From the NCBI GenBank assembly GCA_016463765.1, contig JAEMQS010000013.1, positions 17,962 to 81,961 of the forward strand: 64,000 bases of DNA, read 5' to 3'. The notes below the pieces were generated by a model. The model did no database searches and was not told the origin of the DNA. It worked only from the letters and a program-made list of their open reading frames with translations. Numbering within the stretch: the first letter of the stretch is position 1; each line of letters begins with the position of its first letter. A program made the position numbers and the translations under genes. The DNA is from Solirubrobacteraceae bacterium. GTDB taxonomy: Bacteria > Actinomycetota > Thermoleophilia > Solirubrobacterales > Solirubrobacteraceae. Below are positions 50,801 through 59,182 of this stretch, one piece after another.

Positions 50801-51505
50801 CTACCGGCGCGCGTGGGCGAGCCCGTGAACGTGCTGGTTGCGCCGTCGCCGGCGACGCGCGCCGACGGCCGGGACGGCGCCGAGCACCACGAGCACCACG
50901 CCGAGGAACGGGACCCACGGCACGGGGTCCTCGGCAGCAGCGGGGGCGGCACGCGGGGCAGGCCGGACACGAGGCCGCGGCACCGCAACGGGCCGAGGCC
51001 TGGGCTCGAGCCCCGGCCGGGGCGCCACCCCGAGCGGCGGCGACGGGTCGGCGGGGGTCCGGCCGAGCAGCGTCAGCGGATCGACGTACGCACCGCCGGC
51101 GACCCGCCGTGCGCCCAGGTGCAGGTGCGGGGCCCCGCGCGGGCGCCCGGAGCGCCCGACGGTCCCGAGACCGTCGCCCGCGGCGACGCGCTCGCCCCGG
51201 CGCACGGCGACCGACCCGAGGTGCAGGTAGCTAGCGATCAGCGCCCCGCAGGTCACGGACACCGTCCGCCCCGCGTCCCCGACGGCGCCCGCGAACCGGA
51301 CCACCCCGGTGCACGCGGAGCGGACCGGCGCGCCCACCGGCGCCGCGAGGTCGACGCCCCGGTGCTGCCCGGCCGCGAAGCGATCGGGCCCAACGGCGAA
51401 GCGCCGCACCGGGTCGCCGTCCACCGGCCACCGCCACGGCGAGGCCTGCGCGCCGGACACGACAACGACCACCAGGAGCAGCGAGAGACAGAGCGCGCGG
51501 GTCAC
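50801..51505 (-). CDS. Secreted M23 peptidoglycan endopeptidase with C-terminal membrane anchor
   Basis: 234 residues from GTG 51505. Signal peptide LCLSLLLVVVVVSGAQA; M23 (LytM-like) domain about 25-140 with HRGVDLAAP and HLHLG zinc motifs and VSVTCGALIASYLHLG; a Pro/Arg-rich linker; then a second hydrophobic helix (WVPFLGVVLVVLGAVPAVGA) and a basic tail, so it is tethered at both ends or by the C terminus. Cuts peptidoglycan cross-bridges. Upstream of metG by 17 bases. TACGGT is six bases before the GTG. Confidence 0.88.
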   Translation of the reverse strand: MTRALCLSLLLVVVVVSGAQASPWRWPVDGDPVRRFAVGPDRFAAGQHRGVDLAAPVGAPVRSACTGVVRFAGAVGDAGRTVSVTCGALIASYLHLGSVAVRRGERVAAGDGLGTVGRSGRPRGAPHLHLGARRVAGGAYVDPLTLLGRTPADPSPPLGVAPRPGLEPRPRPVAVPRPRVRPAPRAAPAAAEDPVPWVPFLGVVLVVLGAVPAVGARRRRRRNQHVHGLAHARR

Positions 51506-51511
51506 CGGCCG

Positions 51512-51517
51512 ACCGTA
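51512..51517 (-). promoter_or_regulatory. -10 box TACGGT, leaderless start of the M23 gene
   Basis: TACGGT ends six bases before the GTG at 51505. If this is the only promoter, M23 and the metG operon share one transcript. Confidence 0.45.
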
Positions 51518-51581
51518 CGCCCGAGGACGCCCGGTTCGGCCGGATGCGCGTGTCCAGTCACGACATCTGCGCGCTTCGGGC

Positions 51582-51968
51582 TCAGAGCGACGCAGACGCG
51601 GTGCAGACCTGCCCGCTCGGGCTCACCGCGCGCGCTGTCACGCGATCGGTCCCGGACATGTTCGGGAGCAGCCGGCGCACCTCGAACGAGCCGCTCGGCG
51701 CGACGGTCGTCGCCTGCGTCGAGACGCGCTGCACGCCGTTCTGCGACAGCGTCACGCGCCACGTGACGCCGTTGCGGTTCTGGTCGACCTCGAACTCGGT
51801 CTCGATGCGCCCGTCGTCCGGGCTGAGCTTGAGCTTCGACGTCGCCGAGCCGGTGCAGGACCCGGAGACGCGCACGTCGCTGTCCTTCGCGAGCGCGCCG
51901 GGAGCCCCGGCGGCCGCGAGCAGGGACGTCGCGGCGAGCGCGGTGGCGAGACGATGGATGGTGGACAT
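51582..51968 (-). CDS. Small secreted protein, paralogue 1
   Basis: 128 residues. Signal peptide (LATALAATSLLAAAGAPGALA) then a beta-rich domain of about 100 residues: DVRVSGSCTGSATSKLKL, ETEFEVDQNRNGVTWRVTL, GSFEVRRLLPNMSGTDRVTA, and a final cysteine (GQVCTASA) that likely pairs with the one in GSC. The gene at 54116-54520 is a clear paralogue. Ribosome site GGAGG seven bases before the ATG, unlike its leaderless neighbours. Divergent from a histidine kinase, with the shared 18-bp motif in the spacer. Confidence 0.8.
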   Translation of the reverse strand: MSTIHRLATALAATSLLAAAGAPGALAKDSDVRVSGSCTGSATSKLKLSPDDGRIETEFEVDQNRNGVTWRVTLSQNGVQRVSTQATTVAPSGSFEVRRLLPNMSGTDRVTARAVSPSGQVCTASASL

Positions 51969-52023
51969 GTGAGGAACCTCCGGAGAACGGGTGATCAGGA
52001 CACGACCAGCCTCGGTCCAACGC

Positions 52024-52050
52024 GGTCCCAGCGGCAATGGGACCTTCGTC
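52024..52050. promoter_or_regulatory. Candidate response-regulator site, copy 1
   Basis: On the minus strand GACGAAGGTCCCATTGCC (52033-52050) matches copy 2 (54068-54085) at 17 of 18 bases. Here GGTCCC and GGGACC form a dyad with a 9-base spacer (52024-52044). It lies directly upstream of a possible promoter for paralogue 1 (TTGGAC, 17 bases, TGATCA), the position of an activator. Confidence 0.65.
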
Positions 52051-52097
52051 GCATGGCGGGTGCGCCCTCGGTCGGGGCCCGTGATGATGCGAACCGC

Positions 52098-53429
52098 ATG
52101 CGCCCGCGCCGATCCGCCCGTGCCCCCGGCGCGCCCCCGAGCCCGGCCGGCGCCGTCGCCCGCTTCGTGCTCGCGAGCGTCGTGGCGATCCTCGTCATCG
52201 TGGTCGGCGCCGGGTTCGTCCTGCGCCAGATCGCCGTCGACGAGGCCGAGCGCGACGCCCGCGCGCGGATCCTGCTCGAAGGACGGCTGGTGGAGATCGC
52301 GGGCCTGACCGACGGCATCCTCCGTGGCGACCCCGAGGCCATCGCCGCGATGGACGACGTCGCCGCCGGCACGCTCCTCACCGACGACGTCGTCCGGATC
52401 AAGCTCTGGAGCGCGGACGGGCGTGTCCTGTACGCCGACGACCCGCAGCTCATCGGTCAGCGGTTCCCCCTCGGCGAGGACGAGCGCGAGCTGCTGCGCA
52501 CCGGTGGCGCGGACGTGGAACTCAGCGACCTCTCGCGCCCCGAGAGCGCGTCCGAGCGCGGCGAGGGCGACCTCATCGAGTCCTACACCGCGGTCCGCAC
52601 ACCCTCTGGCGAACAGGTGCTGTTCGAGAACTACCGGAGGCTGAACTCCGTCATGGCGCCTGGCGAGGACCTGCTGCGCGCGCTCACCCCGCCGCTGCTG
52701 GCCGGCCTCGGGATCCTGCTGCTCGTGCAGGTGCCGCTCGCGTGGTCGATGGCCCAGCGGCTGCGTCGCCAGCAGGAGGAACGCGAGGCGCTGCTCACCG
52801 GGGCGATCGACGCCGCCGCCCAGGAGCGGGCCCGCATCGCCGCGCACCTGCACGACGGTCCGGTGCAGGAACTCGCCGGCGTCGCGTTCGGACTCGCGCC
52901 CCTCGCCGACGGCGCCCGCAGCGGTGGTGACGCCGAGCTCGCCGACGCGCTCGACGACGCCTCCGCCCACCTGCGCCAGGGCGTCCGCGACCTGCGCGCG
53001 ATGATGGTCGAGCTGCACCCCGCCGCCCTGCGGTCCGCCGGGCTTGCCGCCGCCCTGGCCGATCTGCTCAGCCCGCTTGAGCGCGACGGCGTGCGGACCG
53101 AGCTCGAGGTCACCGGCCCCGGCGACGCCGACCCCCGCGACCCGCTCCTCTACCAGGTCGCCCGCGAGGCACTGCGCAACGCGCAGCATCACGCGCGGGC
53201 CGCAACGGTCGCCGTGACGGTCCACCGCGCCCCGGGCGAGCCCGCGCGCCTGGAGGTCGCGGACGACGGCCGCGGGTTCTCACCCGAGGACCGCGCCGCC
53301 CGCCGCGCCGAGGGCCACCTCGGCCTGGACCTGCTCGAACGGGCCGCCGCCGACGCGGGCGCCGACCTGCGCGTCCGCTCCGTCCCCGGCGAGGGCACCA
53401 CCGTCACGCTCGAGGTGCCGGCCCCGTGA
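52098..53429 (+). CDS. NarL-class sensor histidine kinase
   Basis: 443 residues from ATG 52098 (ATG 52053 would add 15). Two transmembrane helices (about 21-45 and 194-213) enclose an extracytoplasmic sensor domain of about 150 residues. HisKA_3 follows with the phospho-accepting His in ERARIAAHLHDGPVQELAG, then LRAMMVELHP, N box EALRNAQHHARA and G box EVADDGRGFS of the ATPase. Signal unknown, presumably envelope. GTGA overlap with the regulator gene. The neighbouring secreted paralogues are the likely outputs. Confidence 0.92.
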   Translation: MRPRRSARAPGAPPSPAGAVARFVLASVVAILVIVVGAGFVLRQIAVDEAERDARARILLEGRLVEIAGLTDGILRGDPEAIAAMDDVAAGTLLTDDVVRIKLWSADGRVLYADDPQLIGQRFPLGEDERELLRTGGADVELSDLSRPESASERGEGDLIESYTAVRTPSGEQVLFENYRRLNSVMAPGEDLLRALTPPLLAGLGILLLVQVPLAWSMAQRLRRQQEEREALLTGAIDAAAQERARIAAHLHDGPVQELAGVAFGLAPLADGARSGGDAELADALDDASAHLRQGVRDLRAMMVELHPAALRSAGLAAALADLLSPLERDGVRTELEVTGPGDADPRDPLLYQVAREALRNAQHHARAATVAVTVHRAPGEPARLEVADDGRGFSPEDRAARRAEGHLGLDLLERAAADAGADLRVRSVPGEGTTVTLEVPAP

Positions 53430-54058
53430 TCCGCGTCCTCATCGCCGACGACCACGGCGTCATCCGCGACGGCCTCGGCCGGCTCATCGCCGCCCAGGAG
53501 GACATGCAGGTCGTCGGTCTCGCGGCCGACGGGCACGAGGCCGTGACGCTCACCCTCAGCGCGAAGCCCCACGTCGTCCTCATGGACCTGGAGATGCCGA
53601 ACATGGACGGCATCGAGGCGACGCGGCGCATCGTGGCGGAGCGCCCGGGCTCCGCGGTCCTCGTGCTCACGTCGTTCTCGGACCGCCCGCGGATCCTCGG
53701 CGCGCTCGAGGCCGGCGCGTGCGGGTACCTGCTCAAGGACGTGCGCGCCGACGAGGTCGCCGAGGCGATCCGGGCGGCCGCGCGCGGCGAGTCGCCCCTG
53801 GACCCGCGCGCCGCGAGCACCGTGCTGCGCGCGCGCACCGACCCGCAGCCGGGCGACGAGCTCTCCGACCGCGAGCGCGAGGTGCTCGGCCTCGTCGCCC
53901 AGGGCCTGCCGAACAAGCTCATCGCCCTGCGGCTCGGGATCAGCGAGAAGACGGTGAAGGCGCATCTCACCAGCGTGTTCCGCGCCATCGGCGTCACGGA
54001 CCGCACGCAGGCCGCGCTGTGGGCCGAGCGCCACGGCCTCGGCGGCCCGCGGCGCTGA
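53426..54058 (+). CDS. NarL/LuxR-type response regulator
   Basis: 210 residues. Receiver domain: IADDHGVIRDG, phospho-accepting Asp in VVLMDLEMPNMDG, VLTSFSD, LLKDVRADE. C-terminal LuxR HTH: LSDREREVLGLVAQGLPNKL then ISEKTVKAHLTSVFRAIGV. Starts with GTG overlapping the kinase stop by 4 bp, so partner production is coupled. The 18-bp motif before each flanking secreted gene is the best candidate for its binding site. Confidence 0.95.
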   Translation: MIRVLIADDHGVIRDGLGRLIAAQEDMQVVGLAADGHEAVTLTLSAKPHVVLMDLEMPNMDGIEATRRIVAERPGSAVLVLTSFSDRPRILGALEAGACGYLLKDVRADEVAEAIRAAARGESPLDPRAASTVLRARTDPQPGDELSDREREVLGLVAQGLPNKLIALRLGISEKTVKAHLTSVFRAIGVTDRTQAALWAERHGLGGPRR

Positions 54059-54067
54059 GACGCGTAC

Positions 54068-54093
54068 GACCAAGGTCCCATTGCCCCGGGCGG
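54068..54093. promoter_or_regulatory. Candidate response-regulator site, copy 2
   Basis: GACCAAGGTCCCATTGCC at 54068-54085, same orientation to its gene as copy 1, then a partial second arm GGGCGG at 54088-54093. It ends 30 bases before ATG 54116 and would overlap the -35 region. Confidence 0.65.
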
Positions 54094-54115
54094 CCGTCAC
54101 GCCGATCATCAGGAC

Positions 54116-54520
54116 ATGCCCCGCCTGCTCCTCTCGCTCGCCGTCCTCCTCGCCGCGCTGGTCGCGGCCACACCCGCCATGGCGAAGGACGGGGACGACG
54201 ACCGTGAGGACCGCCCCGAGGTCCGGGTCGCGGGATCCTGCGCGAGCGGCGTGACGTCGAAGCTCAAGCTCAAGGCGCGCGACGGGGAACTCGAGGTGGA
54301 GTTCGAGGTCGACAGCAACCGCTCCGGCGAGCGCTGGCGCGTGACGCTGGTGCGCGAGCGCCGCGTCTTCTGGCGGGGCACGGAGCGCACCGGCGGGCGC
54401 AGCGGATCGTTCTCGGTCGAACGCCGGCTTGACGACCTCGACGGGGCGGACACCGTCACCGCGCGCGCCGTCGGCCCGCGGTCGCGCACCTGCCGCGCGA
54501 CCGCGACCCTCGCGGGCTGA
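54116..54520 (+). CDS. Small secreted protein, paralogue 2
   Basis: 134 residues. Signal peptide (LLLSLAVLLAALVAATPAMA), an acidic segment, then the same domain as paralogue 1: EVRVAGSCASGVTSKLKL, EVEFEVDSNRSGERWRVTL, GSFSVERRLDDLDGADTVTA, and a closing cysteine (RTCRATATL). More charged than paralogue 1 (many Arg/Glu). Follows the response regulator by 57 bases. Function unknown; two copies on either side of one two-component system suggest a sensor ligand or protective protein. Confidence 0.8.
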   Translation: MPRLLLSLAVLLAALVAATPAMAKDGDDDREDRPEVRVAGSCASGVTSKLKLKARDGELEVEFEVDSNRSGERWRVTLVRERRVFWRGTERTGGRSGSFSVERRLDDLDGADTVTARAVGPRSRTCRATATLAG

Positions 54521-54524
54521 GAGG

Positions 54525-56135
54525 CTAGAGGCCTCCGCCGCGGACCGTCAGCCGCAGCGACGAGCCGCCGGCCCCGGTCACCACATCGGTGCGGACCGGT
54601 CGCGGCTGCGGGACGCCGTGGGTCACGCTCCCGCCAGAGACCCGCAGCACCAGCTGCGCGCCCGCCGGCACGCGCCGGTGCACCGGCCAGATCTCCATCT
54701 TCAGGGTGACGTCCTCGCCCGCGCGGACCCGGCTCGGCGTGGCGCTCGACTCCCGGTGGCTGACCCGCAGCCAGCCGTCGTTGACCCGCCGGACCGAGCC
54801 GTCGGCCCGCCGCTCGAGCAGGACCGCGTGCAGGTTCGCGTCGCCGGCGCTGTACCGCGCGCGCAGCGTCAGCTCGATGTCGCCCGCGAGCACCCGGTCG
54901 GCCGCGAGCGGCGCCGTCGCAAACTCGACGCGCTCGGTCTCCCCGCGCAGGCCATCGGTGGGTCGCTGGGTGAACGAGGCGGTGCCCGCCGCGCCGGCGT
55001 CGCCCCCGAGCGCGCCGTCCGCGCGCAGCGGCAGATCGACGGCCTCCGCGTCAGCGGGCGGCCAGGCCGCGTGCTCCTCCCATCCGCGACCGGCCGAGCC
55101 CCACGGCCCCTCGTAGGTGGTGACGCGCGCGGAGGGCAGCGGCGCGTCGGGCAGCTCCTTCAGCCAATGGTCGAACCAGGCGAGCAGCACCCCGGTGGGC
55201 AGGCGCTCGTGCTTGACGCACACCGGCGTGCCGAGGCACGACGGCCAGTCGACCACGGTGGAGTGCTCCCACGGGCCGTAGATCAGCCACGTCTTCGACC
55301 CGTGGCCGGCGCGCACGAGCTCCTCGTAGTTGCGCAGCGACCCGCGCCGGAACAGCGGATCGTCCCAGCCGCCGACCGCCAGCACGGGCACCTCGACGCG
55401 GTCGAGCTTCGGGCCGATCGCGATGCCGTCCCAGAACGCGTCGTGGCGGGGGTGACGGAACCACGCGCCCCACACCCGGGTGAACGGCACGCGGCCGAAC
55501 GTGGTGGCCGACGCGGCCAGCGGCCACCAGTCCGAACTGAGCGGCGTGCGCTTGATGCCGCCGGGATAGACGTCGTCCTCGTAGAGGTCCGTCGGCGCCT
55601 GCTGCGGCGCGACCGCGACGAGATGCGGCGGGCGCGCGACGGCCGCCTGGTACGACGTCATGCCGCCGTAGCTCTCCCCCTCCTGGCCGATCCGCCCGTT
55701 CGACCCGGGGTGCGCGGCGAGCCACTCGACGATGTCGTAGCTGTCCTGCCACTCGACCGGCTGGTTGTTGTGCGGGAAGAACCCACCCGACCGCCCGGTG
55801 CCGCGCACGTTGCACAGCAGCGCCTGATAGCCGCGCCGAGCCAGCCACTCGCCGTGGCTGACGTAGATGAGGCTCAGGACGTCGTAGGGCGTGACCTCGT
55901 AGACGATGCCGGGGAACGCGCCGGGCGCCGGCTTGCCGCCGCGAGCCGGAACGCTGAGGTAGCAGCCGAGCTTCGTCCCGTCGCGCATGGGCACGCGGAC
56001 GGAGGTCGTCTTGACGCCGTACTCGGCCGCACGGGTGTAGGAGAACCACGCCGGAGCCGCGGCCTCGGCCGCGCCCGGAAGCGCGCACGCTCCCGCGAGC
56101 ACCAGCCCGCAGATCGATCGTCGCAGTCGCCGCAT
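54525..56135 (-). CDS. Secreted CocE/NonD-family hydrolase (X-Pro dipeptidyl-peptidase-like)
   Basis: 536 residues. Signal peptide (RRSICGLVLAGACALPGAAEA). Alpha/beta hydrolase of the CocE type: nucleophile in GQEGESYGGMTS (about residue 150), Asp in VGGWDDPLF, His in GPWEHSTV; oxyanion tyrosine in EVTPYDVLSL. The C-terminal jelly-roll (about 370-530: GDIELTLRARYSAGDANLHA, AGAQLVLRVSGG) is the S15/CocE C domain. Cleaves esters or acyl bonds; substrate unknown. Ribosome site before ATG 56135. Convergent with paralogue 2, 4 bases between. Confidence 0.9.
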   Translation of the reverse strand: MRRLRRSICGLVLAGACALPGAAEAAAPAWFSYTRAAEYGVKTTSVRVPMRDGTKLGCYLSVPARGGKPAPGAFPGIVYEVTPYDVLSLIYVSHGEWLARRGYQALLCNVRGTGRSGGFFPHNNQPVEWQDSYDIVEWLAAHPGSNGRIGQEGESYGGMTSYQAAVARPPHLVAVAPQQAPTDLYEDDVYPGGIKRTPLSSDWWPLAASATTFGRVPFTRVWGAWFRHPRHDAFWDGIAIGPKLDRVEVPVLAVGGWDDPLFRRGSLRNYEELVRAGHGSKTWLIYGPWEHSTVVDWPSCLGTPVCVKHERLPTGVLLAWFDHWLKELPDAPLPSARVTTYEGPWGSAGRGWEEHAAWPPADAEAVDLPLRADGALGGDAGAAGTASFTQRPTDGLRGETERVEFATAPLAADRVLAGDIELTLRARYSAGDANLHAVLLERRADGSVRRVNDGWLRVSHRESSATPSRVRAGEDVTLKMEIWPVHRRVPAGAQLVLRVSGGSVTHGVPQPRPVRTDVVTGAGGSSLRLTVRGGGL

Positions 56136-56209
56136 CTCATCCCCCTCGCCCGGCGACCCCTGCGGTCGCACCCGGCGGGAGCCTACCACCCAGAAACAGT
56201 ACGTGTTCT

Positions 56210-57016
56210 CTATTGCTGGGTGAGGGCCTTGTACAGCGCGTTCGCGCTGACGCCCGTGAGCCCCGAGACCACCCCGGCCGCGGGCCGCGCCTTCGCGCCC
56301 GCGTCGACCAGCGCGCGCAGCGCAGCGACCGCGGCATCCAGGTCGCCCTCGGCCTCCGGCGCCCCGCCGAACACGACGACGACCTCGCCCTTCGGCGCCG
56401 CCTCGGCGTACCGCGCGGCCAGCTCGGCCGCCGTCCCGCGCGCGACCTCCTCATGGACCTTGGTCAGCTCCCGGCACACCGCCACCGGCCGGTCGGGGTC
56501 GACCTCCGCGAGCGTCTTCAGCGACCCCGCGACGCGCCCCGGCGATTCGAAGGCCACGGTCGTCTCCGGCGCGGTGACGAGCGCGCGCAGCTCACCCGCC
56601 TTGCGCGGCAGGAACCCGACGAACCGCCAGCGATCGGCCGGCAGCGCGCTGGCGACCAGGGCGCTCAGGACCGCGCTCGGCCCGGGCAGCACCTCGACGG
56701 CGAGCCCGGCGGCGACGCACGCCTGGACGAGCACGTAGCCGGGGTCGGAGACCAGCGGCATGCCCGCATCCGAGACGAGCGCGACGGTCGCACCCCCGCG
56801 CATCCGGTCGACGAGCTCCAGCGCCCGGCCGCGCTCGTTGTGCTCGTGGTAGCTGACGAGCGTGGCGTCGACGCCGTAGCGGTCGAGCAGCACGCGGGTA
56901 CGGCGGGTGTCCTCGCAGGCGATGACGTCGGCCTCGCGCAGCGCGGCGAGCACGCGGAGCGTGATGTCCTCGAGGTTCCCGATGGGTGTGGGGCACACGA
57001 CAAGGCCGGCGCTCAT
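56210..57016 (-). CDS. rsmI: 16S rRNA (cytidine-1402) 2'-O-methyltransferase
   Basis: 268 residues, tetrapyrrole-methylase fold. LVVCPTPIGNLEDITLRVL at the N terminus, ACEDTRRTRVLLDRYG, VALVSDAGMPLVSDPGY and the C-terminal ELTKVHEEVARGT are the RsmI signature set. Methylates C1402 of 16S rRNA. It overlaps the ROK kinase gene by 4 bp (ATGA) and is downstream of it. Confidence 0.96.
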   Translation of the reverse strand: MSAGLVVCPTPIGNLEDITLRVLAALREADVIACEDTRRTRVLLDRYGVDATLVSYHEHNERGRALELVDRMRGGATVALVSDAGMPLVSDPGYVLVQACVAAGLAVEVLPGPSAVLSALVASALPADRWRFVGFLPRKAGELRALVTAPETTVAFESPGRVAGSLKTLAEVDPDRPVAVCRELTKVHEEVARGTAAELAARYAEAAPKGEVVVVFGGAPEAEGDLDAAVAALRALVDAGAKARPAAGVVSGLTGVSANALYKALTQQ

Positions 57017-57969
57017 GGCGTCTCCGCGGCCGAGAGCAGGGCGGCCCCGAGCATCCCCGACTCCGCTCCGAACTGCGACGGCACGATCTGGACCGCGTCA
57101 CGCATCGGCGGCAGCGCCCGCGCGGCGACGACCTCGCGCGCCGGGCCGAGCAGCAGCTCACCCGCGCCGATGACCCCGCCGCCGACCACCACGACCTCGG
57201 GGTTGAAGATGTTCACGACGTTCGCGATGCCCACGCCGAGCCAGCGCCCGATGCGCCGGACGGCCTCCTCGGCGGCCGCGTCGCCGTCGTGGGCCAGTTC
57301 GGTCACGAGCGCGCCCGTGATCTCGCGGCCCGCTGCGAGCGCCCGCCCCAGTGCGCTGTCGGCATGCGCCCGCGCGAGCTCACGCCCTTCGCGCGCCAGC
57401 GCCGGGCCGGAGACCAGCGCCTCCAGGCAGCCCCGGTTCGGACACGCGCCGCCGCACTCCGGGCCGTCGGCGTCGATGACCATGTGGCCGAGCTCGGGGC
57501 CGGCCCCGATCGACCCGCGCGCGAGGTTCCCCTCGACGACCATCCCGCTGCCGATCCCCGTGCCGACGGTGAGCAGCACGGCGTCGCGCACCCCGCGCGC
57601 CGCGCCGAACCGCCACTCCGCGAGCATCGCGGCGTTCGCGTCGTTGTCGATGGCCACCGGCAGCCCCACGCGCTCCGCCACGAGGTCGCCGAACGGCACG
57701 CCTGCGATCGGGAGGTGCACGCTCATCATCGCCACGCCGCGCCGGCGGTCGATGAGACACGGGATCCCCAGGCCGACGCCGACCACCTCCGACGGCGCGG
57801 CGGCGCGGACCTCGTCGATCGCCGAGACCACGGTGTCGAGCACCTCCTGCAGGCTCAGCGCCGGGGCCGCGCGGTGGGCGCGCGCGTGCACCTGAAGGTC
57901 CGCGTCGACGACGCCCGCGAGCAGCTTCGTCCCGCCGAGGTCCACGCCGATCATGCAGGGGGCCGCCAT
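57013..57969 (-). CDS. ROK-family sugar kinase (glucokinase-like)
   Basis: 318 residues from ATG 57969. ATP site MIGVDLGGTKLLAGVVD; sugar-binding ELGHMVIDADGPECGGACPNRGCLEALVSG (split: ELGHMVIDADGPEC, NRGCLEALVSG) with the ROK zinc cysteines; VAIDNDANAAMLAEW with the catalytic Asp; PEVVVVGGGVIGAG at the second phosphate site. Most likely glucokinase; other hexoses cannot be excluded. Coupled to rsmI downstream. Divergent from the LCP gene, 70 bases between starts. Confidence 0.93.
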   Translation of the reverse strand: MAAPCMIGVDLGGTKLLAGVVDADLQVHARAHRAAPALSLQEVLDTVVSAIDEVRAAAPSEVVGVGLGIPCLIDRRRGVAMMSVHLPIAGVPFGDLVAERVGLPVAIDNDANAAMLAEWRFGAARGVRDAVLLTVGTGIGSGMVVEGNLARGSIGAGPELGHMVIDADGPECGGACPNRGCLEALVSGPALAREGRELARAHADSALGRALAAGREITGALVTELAHDGDAAAEEAVRRIGRWLGVGIANVVNIFNPEVVVVGGGVIGAGELLLGPAREVVAARALPPMRDAVQIVPSQFGAESGMLGAALLSAAETP

Positions 57970-58026
57970 AGAAGCTGGTGACGTTAGTTCTTTGCCCGGC
58001 GTGCAGGAGCCGGAGCACCGGGTCCG

Positions 58027-58032
58027 TAGTCT
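58027..58032 (+). promoter_or_regulatory. -10 box TAGTCT, leaderless start of the LCP gene
   Basis: TAGTCT ends seven bases before ATG 58040; no ribosome site. Confidence 0.5.
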
Positions 58033-58039
58033 CCTTCGG

Positions 58040-59182
58040 ATGCGCCAGGAGCCCAAGCCCCCGCGCGTGGACGATCAGGACGCCGAGCCCGAGTACCGCG
58101 TCTATCGGTCCCGGCCGAAGCTGCTCATGCGGACCGGCGGCGACGAGCTGCGCCGTCTGCGCGACCGCGCGCCCAAGCGCAGCACAGGCGGGGGCGGCGG
58201 CGGTGGTGGCGGCGGCGGACGACGACGCCTGCGTCGCGGCCGGGGCGGCGACGGACACCCGAAGCCACGGCGCGGCCTGTCCCTCGGGCGCGTGGTCAAG
58301 TGGTTCGCCCTCGCGCTCGTGGCCTGGGTCGGGATCTCGCTCGTCGCCTTCCTCATCAGCGCCCAGATCGAGCAGGGCAAGGTCGACGACGACGTCGGCG
58401 CGCTGCTCGGCGGCGCGGGGTACCCGCTGTGGTCGCCGAACAACGTCCTGGTGCTCGGCTCGGACCAGCGCAGCTCCGCCACGGCCGAACCCGGCAGCAC
58501 GACCAGCGGCCCCAGCCGCGCGGATTCGATCATGCTCCTGCGCGTCGGGGGCGGCAACAACCAGCGCCTGTCGATCGCGCGGGACACGCTCGTCGACATC
58601 CCCGGCAACGGCGTGCAGAAGATCAACGCCGCGTACGCGATCGGTGGCGCGGCGCTCACGATCCAGACCGTCGAGCAGTACACCGGCATCGACGTCAACC
58701 ACCTCATCGAGGTCAGCTTCGAGGACTTCCCCAAGCTCATCGACGCGATGGGCGGCATCAACTACACGGGCTCGTGCGTGATCGGGCGTATCAACGGCGG
58801 CGCGGCGAACGGCGGCGTCACGGTGCGCGTCCCCGCCGGGAAGAAGACCCACCTCGACGGCGAGAAGGCGCTCGCGCTCGCACGCACCCGCAAGAACGCG
58901 TGCAACCCCAACGAGAACGACCTGAGCCGCGCGCGGCGCCAGCAGAAGATCATCTCGGCCATGAAGAGCCGCGCGCTGTCACCCGCCGGGTTCATCCGGA
59001 TGCCGATGATCTCCTGGCAGATGCCGAAGACGTTCCGCAGCGACATGAGCGGCCCGACGATGCTCGGCCTGTTCGCGGCCATGTCGATCGGCTCACCGGA
59101 CACGCGCGTGCTCGGCACCCCGAGCGGCGTCGTCCCGCCCGAGCTCAAGCAGCGCCGCGTGGAGCAGTTCCTCGATGGCTGA
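58040..59182 (+). CDS. LytR-CpsA-Psr (LCP) family protein
   Basis: 380 residues. A basic cytoplasmic arm with an unusual 11-glycine run (about residues 50-60) and Arg cluster, one transmembrane helix (about 92-112, WFALALVAWVGISLVAFLIS), then the LCP domain (about 135-330): NVLVLGSDQRSS, SRADSIMLLRV (conserved Asp/Ser), RLSIARDTLVDIPG (Arg), KINAAYAIGG, and ALALARTRKN. Attaches glycopolymers from undecaprenyl carriers to peptidoglycan. Overlaps the next gene by 8 bp. Confidence 0.93.
   Translation: MRQEPKPPRVDDQDAEPEYRVYRSRPKLLMRTGGDELRRLRDRAPKRSTGGGGGGGGGGGRRRLRRGRGGDGHPKPRRGLSLGRVVKWFALALVAWVGISLVAFLISAQIEQGKVDDDVGALLGGAGYPLWSPNNVLVLGSDQRSSATAEPGSTTSGPSRADSIMLLRVGGGNNQRLSIARDTLVDIPGNGVQKINAAYAIGGAALTIQTVEQYTGIDVNHLIEVSFEDFPKLIDAMGGINYTGSCVIGRINGGAANGGVTVRVPAGKKTHLDGEKALALARTRKNACNPNENDLSRARRQQKIISAMKSRALSPAGFIRMPMISWQMPKTFRSDMSGPTMLGLFAAMSIGSPDTRVLGTPSGVVPPELKQRRVEQFLDG

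Noticed and set aside
49273..50988. Second long minus-strand frame over metG
   Set aside because: Same strand but another frame; Arg/Pro/Ala-rich with no synthetase motifs.
56189..56208. Steroid-receptor-like dyad AGAAACA-N5-TGTTCTCT before the CocE hydrolase gene
   Set aside because: Imperfect and single; a nearby TAGGCT could be a -10 box, but nothing links the dyad to a regulator in the window.
58180..58225. Run of glycine codons in the LCP gene as possible frameshift or sequencing artefact
   Set aside because: The frame is continuous through the run into a normal membrane helix and LCP domain, so the gene is intact.
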